From JBGCDD01 sp045105075 (GTDB taxonomy: Bacteria; Pseudomonadota; Alphaproteobacteria; Rhodobacterales; Rhodobacteraceae): a stretch of 15,322 bases of DNA. The notes under the pieces are model-generated. The model saw only the letters and a program-made list of their open reading frames with translations. It was not told where the DNA came from and ran no database searches. The DNA lies in NCBI GenBank assembly GCA_045105075.1, contig JBGCDD010000231.1, positions 1 to 15,322 of the forward strand, given 5' to 3'. Of the stretch, positions 5,764-13,507 are shown one piece after another; position 1 is the first letter of the stretch; each line of letters opens with the position of its first letter. The position numbers were made by a program, and so were the translations under genes.

Positions 5764-7398
5764 TTATTCGGCGGCGTCGGAAAAGGGGCGGAAGTTGGCA
5801 AAATCCCAGTGCCGCCCGGGGGCTGCAGCAATCAGCGCTTTGGTGTAATCCTGTTGCGGGGCGCCCAGAACTTGGGCCGCGGCGCCGTATTCGACCACGC
5901 GACCGTGCTGCATCACAACCACGTCGTCGCAGATTTGCGCGGCCACGCCCAGATCATGGGTGATGAACAGGATCCCAAGGCCGAGACGCTCTTGCAGTTC
6001 GGCCAACAGATCAAGCACTTGCGCCTGCACCGACACGTCCAGCGCGGAAACTGCCTCGTCGGCGACCAGAACATCGGGGGCCATGGCCAAGGCGCGGGCG
6101 ATGGCGATGCGCTGACGCTGACCACCTGAGAACTGGTGCGGGAAACGATCCACAGCGCTGGCGGGCAGGCCGACCAGTTCCAGCAATTCGCGGGCGCGCG
6201 CCATCGCATCACTGTGCGAGACACCGAAATTCAGCGGGCCTTCGATGATCGACTCGCCGACTTCGATGCGCGGGTTGAGCGAGCGCATGGGGTCCTGAAA
6301 CACGATTTGGATGTTCTTGCGCTGGGGTTTAAGTTCCTTTTGCGACAGGGTGGCGATATCGCGGCCACCCACCTTGATGCTCCCCGAGGTCGGGTCGATC
6401 AGACGCATGATACAGCGCGCCACAGTCGACTTGCCCGACCCGCTTTCGCCGACAATGCCAAGGGTGCGCCCTTTCATCAGCGAGATGCTGACATCCTGTG
6501 CTGCTTTGACTTCGCGCGCGCGGAAAATCAGGCCAGTGCCGCCATAGGTTTTGCACAACGACTCCGTCTCTAACACAGTCTCTTCCACAGCCATCGCACG
6601 CGCCTCTCGCGGCACCTGGCTGGGCACCGAGCGCAGCAGATCGCGGGTGTAATCGGTTTGAGGATGGCGCAGCAGGTTGTCGACGCTCTGGGTTTCCATC
6701 ACTTCGCCCAGTTTCAGCACAGTCACATCATCGGCGATTTCCGACACCACGCCCATGTCGTGGGTGATGAACAACACGGCTGATCCTTGCTGTTCGCGCA
6801 GCTCGCGGATCAGGCTAAGGATCTGCGCCTGTGTGGTCACATCCAGTGCGGTCGTCGGCTCGTCCGCGATCAAAAGTTGCGGGCGCATGATCAAGGCCAT
6901 GGCGATCATGATGCGCTGGCGTTGCCCACCCGACAGTTGATGTGGGTAGCTTTTATAGAGCTTTTCGATGTCAGGCAGATGTACCGCCTCCATCATCTCA
7001 AGCACACGTTTGCGCCGCTCGGACGGGGACAGGTCACTGTGGAATTCCAGCACTTCCTCGATCTGCTGACCAACCCGTGCAACCGGGTTCAAAGCGGTCA
7101 TCGGTTCCTGAAAGATCATCGACATCGAGGTGGCGCGCAGGGTGCGCATGCGGTTGGCGTTCGAGGTCAGCATATCCTCGCCCTTGAGCAGGATCTTACC
7201 CGCAATAGGCGACAGCACCTTTGGCAGCAATCCCATCGTGGCCAGCGCGCTCAGGCTTTTGCCCGAGCCGCTTTCGCCCACAAGGCACATGGTCTGGCCG
7301 GGCTGGATTTTCAGGTTCAGCCCCTTCACCACCTGTTTGTCGTCGTCACCGTTCAAAGCAATGCGCAGGTTTGAAATCTCAAGCAGATGGTCGCTCAT
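5764..7398 (-). CDS. Peptide/nickel-type ABC transporter, fused double ATP-binding protein (DppD-DppF-like)
   Basis: 544 residues holding two complete nucleotide-binding domains in one chain, the arrangement of GsiA or YejF rather than separate DppD and DppF. Domain 1: Walker A 'GESGSGKS' (41-48), 'FQEPMTALNP' Q-loop, 'LSGGQRQR' signature (155-162), Walker B 'LLIADEPTTALD', 'ITHD' H-loop. Domain 2: Walker A at about 317-324, 'FQDPMRSLNPR', 'FSGGQRQR' (423-430), 'VLVADEAVSALD', 'ITHDLGV'. All motif residues needed for ATP hydrolysis are there. The start ATG overlaps the stop of the DppC-like permease as ATGA (7395-7398). It powers import from the cytoplasmic face. A short C-terminal tail after 530 is not conserved as far as I can tell. 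Confidence 0.95.
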   Translation of the reverse strand: MSDHLLEISNLRIALNGDDDKQVVKGLNLKIQPGQTMCLVGESGSGKSLSALATMGLLPKVLSPIAGKILLKGEDMLTSNANRMRTLRATSMSMIFQEPMTALNPVARVGQQIEEVLEFHSDLSPSERRKRVLEMMEAVHLPDIEKLYKSYPHQLSGGQRQRIMIAMALIMRPQLLIADEPTTALDVTTQAQILSLIRELREQQGSAVLFITHDMGVVSEIADDVTVLKLGEVMETQSVDNLLRHPQTDYTRDLLRSVPSQVPREARAMAVEETVLETESLCKTYGGTGLIFRAREVKAAQDVSISLMKGRTLGIVGESGSGKSTVARCIMRLIDPTSGSIKVGGRDIATLSQKELKPQRKNIQIVFQDPMRSLNPRIEVGESIIEGPLNFGVSHSDAMARARELLELVGLPASAVDRFPHQFSGGQRQRIAIARALAMAPDVLVADEAVSALDVSVQAQVLDLLAELQERLGLGILFITHDLGVAAQICDDVVVMQHGRVVEYGAAAQVLGAPQQDYTKALIAAAPGRHWDFANFRPFSDAAE

Positions 7399-8285
7399 CT
7401 CTCGATCCCCCGCTGTGCCATGCGCGGATCAAGTGCGTCACGCACCGCATCGCCCAAAAGGTTGATCGACAGGATCGCAACCGACACCACAAGGCCGGGC
7501 CACAGCACGATGCCGGGGTTGATCTGGAAATAGATCCGGCCCTCGGCCATGATGTTGCCCCAGCTGGGGGTTTCCGGGTTGATGCCGGCCCCGAGGAACG
7601 ACAGGATCGCCTCGGTCAGAATGGCAGAGGCGCAAATATAGGTGCCTTGGATGATCAGCGGTGCAACGGTGTTGGGCACCAGATGGCGGCGCATGATCAG
7701 CCAGGTGGAAGACCCCGCCGCAATCGCCGCCTCGACGTAAGGTTCTTCGCGCGCGGACAGCACAACCGAGCGCACCAACCGCACCACGCGGGGCACTTCG
7801 GGGATGGTGATCGCGATCAGCACGGTCCAGAGACTGGCGCCCCACAACGACACAATGGCGATGGCCAACAGCACGTTCGGGATCGCCATCAGCCCATCCA
7901 CCATACGCATCAGCACCGCATCCATCCAGCGGATGTAGCCTGCCAACAGACCCAGCAGCAGCCCGGCGGCGACCGCAGCTATGGCCGCCCCCGCGCCCAC
8001 CACCAGCGAAATGCGCCCGCCGGTGACAATGCGCGAAAACAGATCACGGCCAAACGCGTCGGTGCCCAGCCAATAGGTTTCTGACGGAGGTTTGAGCCGC
8101 ACCGACGGGGTCAACCGCACCGGATCATGTGGCACCACCCAGGGCGCAAAAATCGCGGCCAACACGATGATCGCAAGCAGCACGGCGGCCACGGTCACCA
8201 CCGGACCCGACAGCACGATGTCGCGGGCGCGCATCAGCGGTGAAATACGGTCGCGCGGGGCGACGGTGGTCATCTGATCGCTCAT
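7395..8285 (-). CDS. ABC transporter permease, DppC-like
   Basis: 296 residues, inner-membrane subunit of an oligopeptide-type importer. An N-terminal membrane segment ('VVTVAAVLLAIIVLAAIFAP', about residues 29-48) is followed by the short periplasmic DppC signature 'YWLGTDAFGRDLFSRIVTGG'. Then come several membrane helices from 'ISLVVGAGAAIAAVAAGLLL' onwards. The EAA loop that contacts the ATPase is 'EEPYVEAAIAAGSSTWLIMR', and the C-terminal end is 'LLGDAVRDALDPRM'. Size and layout are normal. It is coupled on both sides by 4-bp ATGA overlaps (with the DppB-like gene at 8282-8285 and the ATPase at 7395-7398). A second Met at residue 5 is an alternative start. Confidence 0.94.
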   Translation of the reverse strand: MSDQMTTVAPRDRISPLMRARDIVLSGPVVTVAAVLLAIIVLAAIFAPWVVPHDPVRLTPSVRLKPPSETYWLGTDAFGRDLFSRIVTGGRISLVVGAGAAIAAVAAGLLLGLLAGYIRWMDAVLMRMVDGLMAIPNVLLAIAIVSLWGASLWTVLIAITIPEVPRVVRLVRSVVLSAREEPYVEAAIAAGSSTWLIMRRHLVPNTVAPLIIQGTYICASAILTEAILSFLGAGINPETPSWGNIMAEGRIYFQINPGIVLWPGLVVSVAILSINLLGDAVRDALDPRMAQRGIER

Positions 8286-9226
8286 GTGTAACGGATCCTT
8301 GGGTCAAGCAGGACATAGGCAATGTCGATCAGCAGGTTGATGACAACGTAGATCAACGACGCCAGCAGGATCACCGCCTGAATAACAGGGTAGTCCCGCG
8401 CCAGCACCGCATCCACGGTCAGACGGCCAAGGCCGGGCAGGTTGAACACCGACTCGGTCACCACCACACCCGATATGATCAGCGCAAAGCCGATCCCGAT
8501 CACCGTGATGATCGGCACCGAACAGTTGCGCAGCGCGTGGCGCATCAGCACCCGGCTTTCGGGCAGCCCTTTGGCGCGCGCGGTGCGAATGTAGTCATCG
8601 CCCAGAATTTCCAGCATCGAGGTGCGGGTGATCCGCGCAATCAGCGCAATATAAAGCAATGTGAGCGTGAATGTGGGCAGGGCAATGCGGTGCAGGAACG
8701 GGCCGATGCCGTCGCCGATGGGCTTGAAGCCTTGCACCGGGAACCACTTCATCTCCATCGAGAAGAACGAAATCATCAGATAGCCGATCACAAACACCGG
8801 CACGGAAAAGCCAAGCACTGACAGCAACATCACGAAGCGGTCCACCAGCGTGCCATGTTTCCACGCGGCCAGCACACCCAACGGCACAGCAATGATAACC
8901 GACAGCACGATGGTGGTCAGCGCCAGGCTGATGGTCGGCTCCATCCGGGCCTGGATCAGTTCGATCACCGGCTTGCCCGACAGGATCGAGGTGCCGAAAT
9001 CGCCACGCAGCAGATCTCCGATCCAGCTGAAGAATTGCACAAACAGCGGATCGTTCAGACCGAGGGACTCGCGAATAGCGGCCAGTTGCTCGGGGGTGGC
9101 GGTGTCACCGGCGATGATCGCGGCGGGATCACCGGGCGTCAGCCGCAGCAGCAGAAACACAAACAGCGCGACAAAGCCCATGACAGGCACTGCGGCGAAT
9201 GTGCGCTGGACGATATATCCAAGCAT
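8282..9226 (-). CDS. ABC transporter permease, DppB-like
   Basis: 314 residues from ATG 9226. This start gives the usual family N-terminus 'MLGYIVQRTFAAVPVMGFVA' and has an AGGGG Shine-Dalgarno nine bases upstream; the longer frame to 9274 would run through the upstream hairpin and is not used. It contains 'LLLRLTPGDPAAIIAGDTAT' (DppB hallmark after the first helix), the periplasmic 'LGLNDPLFVQFFSWIGDLLR', several membrane helices, and the EAA loop 'DDYIRTARAKGLPESRVLMR'. It ends 'LLIDIAYVLLDPRIRYT'. It pairs with the DppC-like subunit to form the translocation pore. A 78-bp gap holding a terminator-like hairpin separates it from the binding-protein gene. Confidence 0.94.
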   Translation of the reverse strand: MLGYIVQRTFAAVPVMGFVALFVFLLLRLTPGDPAAIIAGDTATPEQLAAIRESLGLNDPLFVQFFSWIGDLLRGDFGTSILSGKPVIELIQARMEPTISLALTTIVLSVIIAVPLGVLAAWKHGTLVDRFVMLLSVLGFSVPVFVIGYLMISFFSMEMKWFPVQGFKPIGDGIGPFLHRIALPTFTLTLLYIALIARITRTSMLEILGDDYIRTARAKGLPESRVLMRHALRNCSVPIITVIGIGFALIISGVVVTESVFNLPGLGRLTVDAVLARDYPVIQAVILLASLIYVVINLLIDIAYVLLDPRIRYT

Positions 9227-9272
9227 GAAGTGGCCCCTTTGGATGAAACAGGGACCCCCCGAAAGGGATCCC

Positions 9273-9297
9273 AAAAACGGCCCGGCGAGCGGGCCGC
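9273..9297 (-). terminator. Intra-operon hairpin with T-tract after the binding-protein gene
   Basis: On the minus strand CGGCCCG (9296-9290) pairs perfectly with CGGGCCG (9284-9278) across a 5-nt loop, followed at once by five T residues (9277-9273). It lies just after the stop of the solute-binding protein gene and before the DppB-like start. A second, imperfect hairpin (GGGATCCC with GGGGTCCC) follows at about 9251-9272. Such a partial terminator commonly makes the binding protein more abundant than the membrane subunits. The short T-tract suggests incomplete termination. Confidence 0.6.
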
Positions 9298-9304
9298 TGT
9301 TGTG

Positions 9305-10900
9305 TTATTTGGAGATATTCCAGAACAATGGTGCAGGCGCGTCAAGCACACCTTCAATACCCGCCGACCAGGTCGAGGGCACAAAGTACTGACCAATCGG
9401 CGCATAGACACCTTCTTCATAGGCGATCTTCTGGATTTCTTCGGCCAGCATCTGCTGTTTTTCCAGTGTTGGCGCCGTGGCATAGGCTGTGCGCAGCTCT
9501 TCGAGCTTTGGCACATCCGGCCAGCCGAACCAGCCGCCGTCAGAACCCTTGCCGTTGACCATGTTGTTGACCAGCGGGTTGAACACGTCGGCGCCCACCC
9601 AGTTGGTCATGAACATATTCCAGCCGCCTTCACCGATTGGCGCCTGACTGGCACGACGGCCCACCAAGGTCTGCCAGTCCATCGCCTGCAGATCGACAAC
9701 AAAGCCCGCGTCGCGCATGGCTTGGGCCACGACAACCGGCTGCGTGCGCAGCGTGCCCACGTCGGTCGGGTGCATGATCACGATGGGCGTGCCATCATAT
9801 CCGGCTTCCTTGAGCAGCGACTTGGCCATGTCCATGCCATTGCCTTTGACCAAGGTTTCCGAACCCACATCAGAGGCCAGCGGCGTGCCGCAGACAAACA
9901 TCGCACCGCACAGGTTATAGAACTTGGGGTCGCCAACCAGCGCATCCAGAACGTCTTTTTGAGCCACAGCAGCAATCGCCGCTTTGCGGATCAGAACGTT
10001 GTCCATCGGTGGGTGCAGCGTGTTGGGCCGCATGATCGTCTGCATCCCCATCTTGTTCAGGTTGCGCACGACCATTTCGTCGTTGGCCTCCAGAATCGGC
10101 AGCAGATCAGAGGGCGGGCTTTCCCAATAGTCGATCTCACCGGCGAGCAAAGCGTTCAGCGCAGTCTGCGCATCGGGCATCACCACCCATTCCACACGGT
10201 CCACCTTGACCACTTTACCACCCGAGGCCCAGCTGGGCGGCTCGTCACGGGGCACATAGTCTTCGTTCTTGGCGTAAACCGTGCGCACGCCAGGCTGGAA
10301 TTCAGCATCGACGAACTTGAACGGACCAGAGCCGATTTGCTCGGGGATAGGCTCTGTTGAGGGGGTTTCAGCAAGCCGCTTGGGCATGATGAACGGCACG
10401 TTTGACGAAGGTTTCGCCAGGCTGTCGATCACCAGACCATAGGGCTTTTTCAGATTGATGACAAAAACGTTGTCACCGTCCGATCCCATGCTGTCGACAA
10501 AGCTCATCAGGACCTGGCCCATGCCGTCCCGCTCGCCCCAGCGCGCGATGGACGCGGCGACATCATCGCCTGTCACCGGCGCGCCATCGTGGAACATCAG
10601 CCCCGCACGCAGCGTGAACTTGTAGGTCAGACCGTCATCCGACACCGTGTGGCTTTCAACCATTTGCGGCTGAGGCACCAGATCGCTGTCGAGCGCGTAA
10701 AGCGTGTCAAAAATCATGTAGCCGTGGTTCCGGCTCATGTAAGCAGTGGTCATAATCGGGTCGAGCACGCGCAAAGCGGAGTGTTTTACCGCGACAAGCG
10801 TTTCGGCACTGATCGGGCTGGCCATCGCGGCAAAGCCCGCCAGCGTCGCGCCCAGCAGGGAACGGCGCAGCAGCGACGTAGATTTCAGTTGGATCGTCAT
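9305..10900 (-). CDS. Periplasmic solute-binding protein, family 5 (dipeptide/oligopeptide type)
   Basis: 531 residues, the normal size for SBP_bac_5. A signal peptide is visible: 'LLRRSLLGATLAGFAAMASP', with likely cleavage after 'ISA' (about residue 32). The double Arg before the hydrophobic stretch is close to a Tat motif, but Sec export is equally possible. Family features include 'DPIMTTAYMSRNHGYMIFDT', 'VSDDGLTYKFTLRAGLMFHD' and 'GAPVTGDDVAASIARW' (the SBP_bac_5 N-terminal region), then 'VEWVVMPDAQTALNALLAGE'. ATG 10900 has AGGAG seven bases upstream. The protein captures the ligand in the periplasm and delivers it to the DppB/DppC-like pore. Ligand specificity in this family cannot be read from sequence: dipeptides, oligopeptides, opines, nickel chelates and sugars all occur. 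Confidence 0.93.
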   Translation of the reverse strand: MTIQLKSTSLLRRSLLGATLAGFAAMASPISAETLVAVKHSALRVLDPIMTTAYMSRNHGYMIFDTLYALDSDLVPQPQMVESHTVSDDGLTYKFTLRAGLMFHDGAPVTGDDVAASIARWGERDGMGQVLMSFVDSMGSDGDNVFVINLKKPYGLVIDSLAKPSSNVPFIMPKRLAETPSTEPIPEQIGSGPFKFVDAEFQPGVRTVYAKNEDYVPRDEPPSWASGGKVVKVDRVEWVVMPDAQTALNALLAGEIDYWESPPSDLLPILEANDEMVVRNLNKMGMQTIMRPNTLHPPMDNVLIRKAAIAAVAQKDVLDALVGDPKFYNLCGAMFVCGTPLASDVGSETLVKGNGMDMAKSLLKEAGYDGTPIVIMHPTDVGTLRTQPVVVAQAMRDAGFVVDLQAMDWQTLVGRRASQAPIGEGGWNMFMTNWVGADVFNPLVNNMVNGKGSDGGWFGWPDVPKLEELRTAYATAPTLEKQQMLAEEIQKIAYEEGVYAPIGQYFVPSTWSAGIEGVLDAPAPLFWNISK

Positions 10901-11000
10901 TGTGGTCTCCTGTTGCTTTCTTTCAGTCGTTGCGCCGGGCTTGATTGCCCTTTTGGACGCGGGTTATCGGGTCGGGTCGCGCTGCCTTTCGGCAGGTTTG

Positions 11001-11038
11001 CCTGTGTCGTTGGGATCAACCTGTGTCGTTGGGATCAA
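11001..11038. repeat. 19-bp perfect tandem duplication at the 3' end of the M81 gene
   Basis: CCTGTGTCGTTGGGATCAA occurs twice back to back (11001-11019 and 11020-11038). Because 19 is not a multiple of 3, the junction creates the stop codon now used by the M81 gene (11016-11018). Reading through a single copy would continue with about eleven more residues ('KPAERQRDPTR') to TAA at 10964-10966. Confidence 0.93.
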
Positions 11039-12521
11039 AGAGAGCACCCATTGGCTCCAGCCGCATGCCGGGCGCCAGATTGCGAAACGGCAGGGCGGCC
11101 GGGCTGGCCGGCATCGGCCCCGGCGCGGTGCAGGTCAATATTTTTTCCGCAATAGGGTCAAAATCAGCGCGGAAATGGACCGAGCTTTTGTTCACCAGAA
11201 TGGCCTGCTCGGTCGGCTCGATCCCGACGGCGCGGTACATCTGCTGGTCGGCCATCTGCGCCTTGGCGCTGGTCACGACCACGCGCACACCGTCAATGCG
11301 CAAACAGGCAGACAGGCCCATATTCATCGCCGCACCACCGTAATAGGGGCCCGGCGCGATGAACTTGCCATCCGTGAGGGTTTCGACCGTGAAGCGCCCA
11401 GCAAACGGTGCATCGCCTGCGACATTGGAAAACCCGCCCAAGTCGATATCGATCTGCGCGCCTATGCCAGCCGCATGAGCCGCTTTGGCAGCCTTTGGAT
11501 CGTACATGTTGCCAAGGGCGGCGCGCTTGGCGCCCATCTTGACCAGCGCGCGCAACATGCCCGTGGTGTTGGAATCTCCGCCAGCGCCCGGATTGTCCTG
11601 TGTGTCAGCGATAACCACCGGGCGGGTCGCGGTCTGGGCCAGTCGCATCGCTTCGGCCACGCCATCCTCGGGAGCGTAGGTCTGGCCGACGAAATCCGCC
11701 TCGGCTGCAATCACCTTGGCCTCGATGGCATCTGCTGCTGCACCCGCCGCATCGCCATAACAAATGACGGTTGGCCCGCAGCCTGGGAAATCAGCCGCCG
11801 GAAAGCCGAAAAAGAACGATGTGCTCGAGGTATCACCGGTCTCAAGTTCCGCCACCAGATCATAAATCGCGCGCGCCGGATCTTCGTTGGTGCTTTGCCA
11901 GGCAATTGGCACCAGAAAAGGAATACGGCGAAACGCTTTTGAAAACGGTGACTTGCGTGCCATGCGTGCGGCCAGTTGCACCGCTGTGCGCCGCCCGGTT
12001 TCGGCCATGTCAACATGCGGATAGGTGCGATAGCCCACCAGAACGTCTGCGGCATCCACCATTTGCCGTGTGATGTTGCCGTGCAGATCCAGCGCCACCG
12101 CAATCGCCACATCAGGGCCAACCGCCGCGCGCAGCCGGGTCAGCAACGCGCCTTCGCCATCGTCGAGATGATCGGCCACCATGGCGCCGTGCAAGTCCAG
12201 AAAAATCCCATCCAGAGGCATGGCTGCCACGATGTCTGAAATAATGTCGCCCGTGATGCTTTCGTAGGCATCCTGAGCGACATGAGCCGACGGAGTCGCC
12301 GCCGCCCAAAGAACTGGCACCAGATCCCAGCCTTGCGATTCGCCAAATTCCGCTCCGCCAGCGATGGCCACGTTGACCCCACGGCTGCGCGAAATCACCT
12401 CGTCGCCGCGTGACAAGGGCATGTGACCGCCGCCTTTTACGAAGTCCGCCAGCTCTGCACGCGAGGGCGCAAAAGTGTTGGTTTCATGCAGGAAGCCAGC
12501 AAAAGCGACGCGCGCAGACAT
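11016..12521 (-). CDS. M81-family metallopeptidase (MlrC/microcystinase C type), shortened C-terminus
   Basis: 501 residues from ATG 12521 ('MSARVAFAGFLHETNTFAPS'); the frame extends to a TTG at 12551 but the ATG gives the normal family N-terminus. M81 enzymes are zinc peptidases first known from microcystin breakdown in sphingomonads, and are widespread beside peptide transporters. Candidate metal ligands are H12 in 'HETNTF', H111 in 'DLHGAMV', D145/H147 in 'DLHGNIT', and H169 in 'YPHVDMAETG'. The C-terminal domain begins near 'DTQDNPGAGGDSNTTGMLRA'. There is no signal peptide, so it acts in the cytosol. It is the first gene of the minus-strand cluster, 115 bp ahead of the binding-protein gene and divergent from an IclR regulator. 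A 19-bp tandem duplication produced an early stop ('DPNDTG' then TGA); about eleven residues are lost, probably outside the active site. The real substrate is unknown. Confidence 0.88.
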   Translation of the reverse strand: MSARVAFAGFLHETNTFAPSRAELADFVKGGGHMPLSRGDEVISRSRGVNVAIAGGAEFGESQGWDLVPVLWAAATPSAHVAQDAYESITGDIISDIVAAMPLDGIFLDLHGAMVADHLDDGEGALLTRLRAAVGPDVAIAVALDLHGNITRQMVDAADVLVGYRTYPHVDMAETGRRTAVQLAARMARKSPFSKAFRRIPFLVPIAWQSTNEDPARAIYDLVAELETGDTSSTSFFFGFPAADFPGCGPTVICYGDAAGAAADAIEAKVIAAEADFVGQTYAPEDGVAEAMRLAQTATRPVVIADTQDNPGAGGDSNTTGMLRALVKMGAKRAALGNMYDPKAAKAAHAAGIGAQIDIDLGGFSNVAGDAPFAGRFTVETLTDGKFIAPGPYYGGAAMNMGLSACLRIDGVRVVVTSAKAQMADQQMYRAVGIEPTEQAILVNKSSVHFRADFDPIAEKILTCTAPGPMPASPAALPFRNLAPGMRLEPMGALFDPNDTG

Positions 12522-12550
12522 GTAGCAGATCCAATTTTTGGCCCGCGCCA

Positions 12551-12566
12551 ACGCTGATCACAGCGT
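12551..12566. promoter_or_regulatory. Candidate operator in the mlrC-like/iclR divergent region
   Basis: ACGCTG-ATCA-CAGCGT is a 16-bp inverted repeat with perfect 6-bp arms, 30 bp upstream of the M81 gene start. The position suits a regulator-binding site controlling the minus-strand operon. Binding by the neighbouring IclR protein is an inference. Confidence 0.4.
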
Positions 12567-12599
12567 GGTCGGAACCGTTCCCATCTTTGAGCAAGTGTA

Positions 12600-12629
12600 T
12601 TGCAGAGCAATATGCTTGCATCGTATAGA
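12600..12629 (+). promoter_or_regulatory. Candidate sigma-70 promoter of the iclR-acylase transcript
   Basis: TTGCAG (12600-12605) and TATAGA (12624-12629) are spaced by 18 bp, a fair match to -35 and -10 boxes. Transcription would start near 12636, about 48 bp before the chosen iclR start. The spacer itself contains the inverted repeat GCAA-TATGC-TTGC, another possible operator. Confidence 0.45.
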
Positions 12630-12642
12630 AAATTAGAGGCTG

Positions 12643-12652
12643 GCGTTAACGC
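12643..12652. promoter_or_regulatory. Perfect 10-bp palindrome GCGTTAACGC, candidate autoregulatory operator
   Basis: It lies just downstream of the predicted iclR transcription start and 31 bp before its ATG, where a bound regulator would block its own transcription. IclR proteins usually bind short palindromes near their own promoters. Confidence 0.4.
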
Positions 12653-12683
12653 TAAGTCAATGGTGTTGGCGAAAGGGGCAGAT

Positions 12684-13496
12684 ATGCCCAGAAACACAAC
12701 CCGAGCCGAATCAGGTTTGCGCCAGCTCAGCGAAACGCAGCGCGAGGATGCCCTGTTTGTGCGCTCGGTTGAACGTGCCATGCAGGTGCTGGCCGCGTTT
12801 CACCACGCCGACGGCCCCTTATCCCTGAGCGAAATCGCCCAACGCTCGGGTGTGGATCGCAGCGGCGCGCAACGCATGGTGCACACCTTGCGCGCATTGG
12901 GTTACATCCAGCGCGACGCGACCGGGCACGGCTTTCGCCCGGGTCTGCGCAATCTCGATCACACGCTGGACACGCTGCGCCTCGATCCGTTGGTGCGCCG
13001 CGCCACGCCGGTGCTGCAAGAGCTGCGCAAATCCGTGCGTGAACGGATTGATCTGTCGCTGTTTGATGATCTGCGCGTGGTCTATGCGGTGCGGCTGCAA
13101 ACCAAACGCCAGACGTTTTTCACCACGCTTGTCGGGCACTCGGTGCCGACGTTTTGCGCCTCGGGGGGCTGGGCGATCCTGTCGCGCCTGCCTGAACCGC
13201 AGATGCACGACATCCTTGAACGCTCGGACAAGCGCCCGTTTACGCCCGACACTATAACAGACGCCAACGCCCTGACCGCAAAGATCGCGCAGACCCGCGC
13301 GCAGGGCTATGCTTTGGCCAGCAACCAGATCCTCAGCGGTGAGATTGCCGCCGGTTTTGCCGTGCTTAACAGCCAGGGCGTGCCGATCGGAGCAATCCAC
13401 ATTGCCGGATCGCTGGCCGAATGGAGCGCCACAGATTTTGCCAAACGCGTGGTGCCGCTGGGCTTGGAAGCCTCCCGCGCCATCAGCGACTATTGA
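12684..13496 (+). CDS. IclR-family transcriptional regulator
   Basis: 270 residues from ATG 12684, chosen because AAGGGG lies just upstream; the frame is open back to 12600 but that part includes the predicted promoter. The N-terminal winged helix-turn-helix is at about 24-90 ('LFVRSVERAMQVLAAF', 'LSLSEIAQRSGVDRSGAQRM', 'VHTLRALGYI'). The C-terminal effector-binding GAF-like domain covers about 105-265, with 'GHSVPTFCASGGWAILSRLP' at the place of the usual 'TASGKA' region and 'GEIAAGFAVLNSQGVPIGAI' near the end. IclR proteins sense a small catabolic intermediate and repress or activate nearby genes. It is divergent from the M81-transporter operon and only 11 bp ahead of the acylase gene, so it most likely controls both. 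The ligand is probably a product of this pathway (inference). Confidence 0.9.
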   Translation: MPRNTTRAESGLRQLSETQREDALFVRSVERAMQVLAAFHHADGPLSLSEIAQRSGVDRSGAQRMVHTLRALGYIQRDATGHGFRPGLRNLDHTLDTLRLDPLVRRATPVLQELRKSVRERIDLSLFDDLRVVYAVRLQTKRQTFFTTLVGHSVPTFCASGGWAILSRLPEPQMHDILERSDKRPFTPDTITDANALTAKIAQTRAQGYALASNQILSGEIAAGFAVLNSQGVPIGAIHIAGSLAEWSATDFAKRVVPLGLEASRAISDY

Positions 13497-13507
13497 TAGG
13501 ACACGCC

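Noticed and set aside
5745..5831. Longer N-terminus of the M20D amidohydrolase (start at 5831)
   Set aside because: It would overlap the ATPase gene by more than 60 bp and adds a Pro/Gly-rich stretch unlike the family. ATG 5744 has a good ribosome site.
8855..10360. Long open frame (501 codons) on the plus strand across the DppB-like and binding-protein genes
   Set aside because: It crosses the operon hairpin and two well-supported genes, and its product has the His/Gln/Arg-rich composition of an antisense shadow.
10982..10995. Hairpin CTGCC-GAAA-GGCAG (minus strand) after the M81 gene as a terminator
   Set aside because: There is no T-tract after it and it lies within what was the coding end of the M81 gene before the duplication.
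11016..12521. Calling the M81 enzyme a microcystin-degrading MlrC
   Set aside because: No mlrA, mlrB or mlrD is in the window, and M81 proteins are common in bacteria that do not degrade microcystin.
12600..12683. TTG start at 12600 for the IclR gene, giving 28 extra residues
   Set aside because: The extra part covers the predicted -35 and -10 boxes and a palindrome, has no ribosome site, and the family N-terminus fits the ATG at 12684 with AAGGGG before it.
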